From positions 36,107,501-36,171,500 of the forward strand of contig JAYKKT010000090.1 in the NCBI GenBank assembly GCA_036023115.1: a DNA stretch of 64,000 nucleotides, written 5' to 3'. How positions within the stretch are numbered: position 1 is the stretch's first letter; each line of letters opens with the position of its first letter. The notes under the pieces were generated by a model that saw nothing but the letters and a program-made list of their open reading frames with translations, did not search any database and had not been told where the DNA came from. A program made the translations under genes and the position numbers. This DNA is from Brasenia schreberi (taxonomy: Eukaryota; Streptophyta; Magnoliopsida; Nymphaeales; Cabombaceae). Below, one piece after another: positions 58,338 to 64,000 of this stretch.

Positions 58338-58655
58338 AACAACAAATAATAAGATTGGACTAGGAACAAGAGTGATCTAATATTCAGACGATTCAAAAGT
58401 TCTTCACCATACCGCATATGTTCTATTTATGCACATAACTAGAACAAATATTTCAGTTACATACATACATACACACATAATAATTCTATATTATTGATCA
58501 TTAATTTTTTAGTTGCATGTTGCCGAAATTTTGCCATATGTTTGTGCGAGTGCTATGACCTGATGTATGCCGCTATACCAATAAATTATAAAACCCTTAA
58601 GAAGGGACAACTGAGGCCACCATGCACTAGGACCACTAGAACCAAGGGTCACTCG

Positions 58656-59736
58656 CAGTGTTGTCTGACGCGTATCGTATCGCGTATCGCTGGGCTCCAT
58701 GATACGGGCGTATCGTATCATACTTTAATATTAAAATAATATAAAAATTATTTAAAAAATCAAGAAAATTAGTAAAAATCCGAAAAAAATATGGAAAAAT
58801 CTGATAATTACTTTAAATTCATATAATGCAAAGTTTAGCACAGATTGAACATTCAACATTGAACAATTGCATCCAAAATTACATATTTTGAAGCAAAAAA
58901 TGAAATATATTTACATTTTACATATTGTAAATTTGTATCAGGATTATTAACTAAATAATCTTCATCTTCTACTTGATAAAGATTCAAAGTTTCTCATTAC
59001 CTTCTGCTTTAAAATAAAAATCTTCATCTCCTTCGTGATGTTGTTGCACTTCAAATTAATTCATGCAATGTCTTCTTCGGTTAGTAGTGCATTTTCTTCG
59101 TTATCTTCCATAATCCACTCATCTAATATATCAAAATTAACAAACTGCTATCTTTGTACATGTAGTTGTCATATTTGCTAATTTTTATATGAGCAAAACA
59201 ATGAGCTCAATTTCTTTGATTATTGACTCTATGACACCTCAGTGATGTGATATTATTACTTGATGATATCCCTTTTTCTCTTACGACTAGCTTTTTAACT
59301 AATGCTTGAGCTTCATTTCTCACTTCACAGACTGAGTTAAGCCTCACACACATTGATCATGTTCAACTCAATGGAAGTCACGTATGGTGAACCCTAAAAT
59401 TGTGAAGTTGTGAAATGCCCACTCAATGAACAGAGACAACCAAATGTTTTTAATTGTTTGCGATCTCATGAAATTAGAAACTGCTAGCAGAAATATACCA
59501 AGTTGGCAACAGAAAGGAAAATGATTTTGTCACAATTTTTATTTGTTTATAAATTATTTTTATTCAATAAATAAAATTATAAACTCAAATTACAAGCATA
59601 AGGAAGTGTAGAGAGGCCAGAAACCTGCAAAAAAAAATTTGAAAAAAAAAATTTGAAATTTTTTTGGGGGCATATCATATTGTACGATACAACGATACAG
59701 GTTACCATATCGTAGCGTACGATACGGATAACACTG
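58656..59736. mobile_element. Non-autonomous hAT-like element, 1081 bp
   Basis: The element is flanked by the perfect 8-bp TSD GTCACTCG (58648-58655 and 59737-59744) within an LTR. It has inverted ends CAGTGTTGTC and GATAACACTG. Both ends carry dense subterminal copies of GTATCG/CGATAC (58671-58724 and 59665-59727), typical of transposase-binding repeats. The inside is AT-rich without a transposase frame. Confidence 0.88.
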
Positions 59737-61330
59737 GTCACTCGAGCCATCAAGGGGTCCAATGACTAGTTTACTAGCCGTTGGGCCCCTCCCAACGACT
59801 CTTAGATAATTGTTGCTTCTCCTCTTGCTACTCTATTTACTCTATAAATACCATTCTTTATACAATCAAGTTGTGAAGGAGCCTTATGATTTGATTTTTT
59901 GTAAAATTCCTCTCTTATCAGAGGTTCATTAAATAAAGTTTGGTTTTATTTATTTTGATTTAAGGTTTTCATACTTGTATGTACTTAAATGGTAGCAAAG
60001 CCTAATCAAGAGAGGTGGGACAGTCGGGCGGCAACGAAGATTGTTATTGATGACGGGTGTTTGGTTGTAGATAGTGAATCGACATCAAGGTGAAGGTTTT
60101 CTTCCTTTAAGGATTGTCCTAGCTGCGTTTTTGGCTTCAATCAACATAACCGTCACCATCCATCGCACCACCACCTTGCTGGCCTTAAGCCACCAAACCA
60201 ATCGAGGTAGTGCCATCTCGTTAAACCCCAAGTTGAACGACAATGGCGATAGATTGGTTGGATGGTGGTGGTAGATGTCTTCAAGCAACTGGGGATAATG
60301 GCAATGCAGTTAAGTTGGATGGAGAAGGCGAGGCAATGGGCCTGGCCAGTTCTCTATATGAGGCACTGGTCAACATCGACAATAGGCAGCGGGTAGATGA
60401 TAGAGTGTGGTGGTTGGTCGGCGCAAGTGGCTGTTGCGGCGAAGGTGTTGAGGCATGTGGTGAATGCGGAACACCGACAACATGTTGGGTGGCAACATAA
60501 CGAGTGACAATGGCAATGGTGGTTGACGATGGCAATGTCATGCAATGGTTGGTTCGACCCAAGACAATTAAGGATGGTGAACTACGATGGAGGCAAGAGT
60601 GTTGCTGCAATCGTGGAAAGGATGGTAACAACGATGGATAACGAGATGGCATTGGTGCTTGCTGGTGGCTTGATGGAGCTTGAGAAAGAGAGTATGCTCT
60701 TTGCCTTTAAACAAAGAGGGAGAGTTTCAGCCCTACGTGTGAAGCAAAGGGCATGCACACGTGAGAGAGAGACGAAAGCAAGCGAGAGGAAGAAAGAGAG
60801 AGACGTCTAACCTTCTTATCTCTCTCAAGAACGCCCTCAAGAAATGCCCTATGTTTTTGGATTATTTATGAAAATGCCATTTCAGTAGCTCAGGTGTGCT
60901 CTTACTAACTTGTTTCTTTTTAACATTTGGTAGATCGTTTACGAGATTATATTGTTTGTTAGATAATAAGTTGCATCTTTATGTGATTAAGATGCTTGAT
61001 TATGCATCTTAATCAAAATTAAATGCCATCTTAAAACAAAAGTATGCATGTCCTTTGTTTTAAGGTGCTTGATGATGACATCCTATATGTTGTTCATTGG
61101 TAGGAGATCAGGAAATGCTTTAAGATGCACTTAATTGTTATTTGATATCTTGTGCTCATGGATAACTTATCTTGTTGATGATAATTTTGTTGTGCTTGAT
61201 ACATATAGTTATTTTTAAAAGGACATGCATAATTTTTATGTGCAAGTCTTTGAAAACAATGCATAAAAGGAGTCTTTTATGTATATCTTCTTAAAAACCC
61301 AATTTTGATAATCTTGTTGGATTCTCTTAT

Positions 61331-62885
61331 ACAACAACAACTAAGCCTTTTCCCATACTAGACGGGGTCGGCTACATGGATTCTTTGTTTCTACATAGCC
61401 CTATCATGTGCCATGTTAGCAATTAACTCATAATAAGCTCGATAATTCTTTATTGTTTCTTTCTAACACTTTTGTGGTCATCCTCTACCTCTTTTAATAT
61501 TTTCAAAATCTAGTTTTTCATACCTTCTTACAGGATCTTCTTTTGATCTTCTTTCTATATGTCCAAAGCATCTTAAACGATATTCTCCCATTTTATCCTG
61601 TGTTAGTGTCACTCCTAATTTGTTTCTAATAATCTCATTATGTATGCGGTCTTTTCTTGTATGACCACTCATCCATTTCAACATCTTCATTTATGTCATC
61701 ACATACATCTTTTGTACATGTTGATGATTAACTGCCTAACACTCATAACCATAAAATATGGCAGGTCTAATTATTGCTCTATAATATTTACCTTTTAACT
61801 TTAATGGTATCTTCTTATCATAAAGAATACTTGGTGCTCCTCTAAATTTTAACGAACAAGTATTAATTCTGTGTAACATCTCTATTCTTTCATCACTCTG
61901 AAAAATTGACTCTAGGTATTTAAAACTTTCCTTTTGAGGGATGCAATGTGTACCAATTTTAATTTCTATGTTCTCTAAAGTAACAAAATGATCAAACTTA
62001 CATTTCATATATTGTGTCTTTGTTCTACTAAGTCAAAAGCCTTTATTTTCTAATGTTTCTCTCTATAGTTCGAATTTTCTATTATCTTTTTCCTTAGACT
62101 CCTCCACTAATACAATGTCATCTGCAAATAACATACGCCAAGGTACATCATCTTGAATATGTTTTGTTAACTCATCAATCACCATTATAAATAAGTATGG
62201 ACTTAAAGTTGATCATTGATGTTACCCAGTATTAACTTCAAAGAAGTATGCCATTCCTTCATGAGTCCTCACACATATTTTTGCACCATCATACATGTCT
62301 CTAATAAGGTTTATGTATGTCAATGGGATACCTTTTTTTTCCAAGGTTCTCCAAAGAACCTCTCTCGGTACCCTATCGTAAGTTTTTTCTAGATCAATAA
62401 ATATCATGTGAAGGTCTTTCTTCGAATCATAGTATCTACCACCTCCATTAGCTTACCGGACAATGTTTCGATATTCCAAGAACCAATACAAATCTTATTA
62501 TCTAGAACTAGTTTCCTTATCCTCCGCATCCCTCCATCTTGAAAATGCGGAGACCCTCTCTGAAATTTATTCACTATATTCGGCGGCAATGTAGTGGGAC
62601 TAACTTCTTTACCCACACCAGTCTATGATGTGGGAACCCTCTCTGCAATTGATTCACTACATTCGACGAAAATGTAGTGACCTTTGCTTACTTTTCACTA
62701 CATTCGGGCTCTACAGCGCATCGCTAAGAGGGGATGCCCCAACATAATGCTCATAATTTGTGTAATAATTGGTATAAAAATCCGACAAAGTTTTATGGTG
62801 GCTGTCGGAAGCCTAACGCAACCCTCCTTTATTCGGGCTTGGGACCGACCATGCAAGGGTGATCCCTTACATGGGCATAGTTTTA
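61331..62885 (-). mobile_element. RTE LINE with 5' end and internal deletion (copy G)
   Basis: This 1.55-kb copy keeps both ends: the complementary tail (CAA)n from 61332 and the 5' end AACTATGCCCATGTAAGGG. Near 62415-62425 the endonuclease start joins directly to the RT, with about 1.6 kb missing. The flanks TTGGATTCTCTTAT (61317-61330) and TTGAATTCTCTTGT (62886-62899) form a 14-bp TSD with two mismatches. RT keeps FADD (about 62125-62114), but the frame is broken many times. Confidence 0.87.
62849..62874 (-). other. 5'-terminal hairpin of LINE copy G
   Basis: CCATGCAAGGG (62849-62859) and CCCTTACATGG (62864-62874) form an 11-bp stem with one wobble or mismatch and a 4-base loop. Confidence 0.85.
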
Positions 62886-62960
62886 TTGAATTCTCTTGTC
62901 CTTGGATTTATTGAGTCATGTTTGGGTTTGAAATTTGTTTAAGGGCCTTGGTGATTTGAT

Positions 62961-63150
62961 GGTTGGAGCTTAGCGTTAAAGTTATGGATGGTTCGAGTTC
63001 AACCTTAAAGCTCAAGTTGAAGCTTATCCTTAAAGCTTTTGATGGTTGGAGCTTAGTCTTAAAGCAGTGGATGTTTCGAGTTTAGCCTTAAAGCTCGGGT
63101 TTAAGCTTAGTCTTAAAGCTTCAGATGGTTTGAGCTTAGCCGTGAATGCT
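62961..63150 (+). repeat. 83-bp higher-order tandem repeat
   Basis: Units start at 62961, 63044 and 63127, exactly 83 bp apart (2.3 copies). Each 83-mer is made of three related subunits of 29, 27 and 27 bp, all built on GAGCTTAGCCTTAAAGCT. Confidence 0.9.
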
Positions 63151-64000
63151 CGATTAGTGCTTATTGAATCATTGATACATATTGGCCTTTTATAATGTGT
63201 TAAATTTTTTATGACTCATGAACTTATTTGTCATATTGGAGAATCTTACTTAGGAGATCACTGTTTTTAGAAAAATATCTCAAAAACTTATTAGGTTTTA
63301 GGTTCGTATTATTTCCAAGATTTGAATTACTTTCATTGAAGTTCTATTATAGAAGTTCTCTTTCAGGTATTAAAATAAAGGATAGCAAAAAAACATAAAC
63401 TTGGGCAAAGAAACAAAAAGAAAAGCATTCAAGAGAGATATAAGACTCACTCTCTAGCAAACTGTCAGTTGGCACACTGTAAGTTTGATGGGGGGTTAGT
63501 AAGAAGGGACAGCTAAGGCCACCAAGCACCAAGGCCTTCAGGGGCTCCAACGGCTACTAGCCATTGGGCTCCTCCAAACGGCTCTCAGATGTTGTTGCTT
63601 CTCCTCTTACTGTTCTATTTTCTCTCTAAATACCACTTTGTATACAATAAAGTTGTGAAGCCTTATGGCTTGATTTTATGTAAAATTCCTCTTATGAGAG
63701 GTTCATTCAATAGAGTTTGATTTCATTCATTTTGATTTCAGGTTTTCATGCCTGTATTTGCTTACAAAACTTGTTTCTTGCATTTACTGGTCTCTTTTCA
63801 ACGTATTATACTGTGACACTTGGTTGGTTCTTAGAGTTTAGGATTTCTTATCTAGTGCCCTTGCAATCGCAACTGTTGATCATTCTGGGAATTCTTCCAT
63901 TGATGAGTATTGTTTTAGTATTTCTAGAATCCTTGCGGTCAGCATTTCCTTTGCTGGTTGAAAATGAATAGAGCAGCTTTTCTCTTAAAGCTTCCATGAG

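Larger units (their letters stand above)
58597..63766 (+). mobile_element. LTR retrotransposon with nested hAT and LINE
   Basis: The two LTRs (58597-59989, interrupted by a hAT, and 63495-63766) share GAAGGGACA..GAGGCCACCA, CTAGCC.TTGGGC, GTTGTGAAG..GCCTTATG and ..TTTTGATTT.AGGTTTTCAT. A PBS-like TGGTAGCAAAGCC follows the first at 59990, and a purine run GATGGGGGG precedes the second. The internal part (59990-63494) holds LINE G and an 83-bp tandem repeat. Frames at 60.1-60.8 kb show no recognisable gag or pol. A flank match (AAACC/AAACT) is weak. The superfamily is not certain. Confidence 0.65.
54575..64000 (+). other. OR intron 4, extends past the window
   Basis: After the donor GTAAGT at 54575 no further OR exon was found. 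The region is almost wholly made of nested elements: LINE F with two insertions, a minus-strand LTR remnant, and an LTR element carrying a hAT and a LINE. The exons for the second membrane segment and zinc domain must lie to the right. Confidence 0.7.

Noticed and set aside
60074..60810. Several overlapping frames on both strands
   Set aside because: They lie just inside an LTR element in TGG-rich sequence and show no known domain. Not called as genes.

Overview
The window is nuclear DNA of a flowering plant. Three host genes have plant-type introns with GT-AG boundaries and match plant protein families, the DNA is AT-rich, and the space between exons is packed with nested plant transposable elements. 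The species cannot be read from the sequence.

Host genes, left to right. (1) An SGT-type tetratricopeptide co-chaperone (+) has eight recognisable 3' exons at 7423-22051; its 5' exons were not found and probably lie left of the window. (2) A two-exon C2H2 zinc-finger protein (+) of 405 codons lies at 26845-28991 and looks complete. (3) An eRF1 release-factor fragment (+) at 39256-40356 lacks both ends and has two frameshifts. (4) A small zinc-ribbon gene (-) at 41984-42327 has an apparent one-base frameshift. (5) The first four exons of ORANGE (OR), the plastid DnaJ-like regulator of carotenoid accumulation (+), lie at 43985-54574; the remaining exons are beyond the right edge.

Mobile DNA. 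The dominant family is an RTE-clade LINE: one ORF with an AP-endonuclease and a reverse transcriptase, a (TTG)n tail and long target-site duplications. I count eleven copies, from a near-full-length 3.16 kb copy to one of 31 bp. Twice a younger copy has inserted into an older one. LTR retrotransposons (Ty1/copia where coding survives) occupy 1-6.4 kb (-), 11.05-15.81 kb (+, complete with TSD), 15.84-16.10 kb (solo LTR), 16.9-18.2 kb (internally deleted), 38.3-39.15 kb (-), 57.9-58.3 kb (-) and 58.6-63.77 kb (+, carrying a hAT insertion in its 5' LTR and a LINE in its body). Two non-autonomous hAT-like elements with 8-bp TSDs, a 203-bp MITE and a tRNA-derived SINE family with B-box-like motifs are also present. 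Long AT/GA/CT microsatellites cluster at 20-33 kb.

Most of the mobile DNA sits inside introns of SGT and OR. The transposon proteins are all broken by stops or frameshifts. The least expected signals are a strongly structured LINE 5' leader conserved in separate copies, a LINE subfamily sharing a mutated RT active site, a well-placed uORF before OR, and an eRF1 fragment that keeps all three of its functional motifs.
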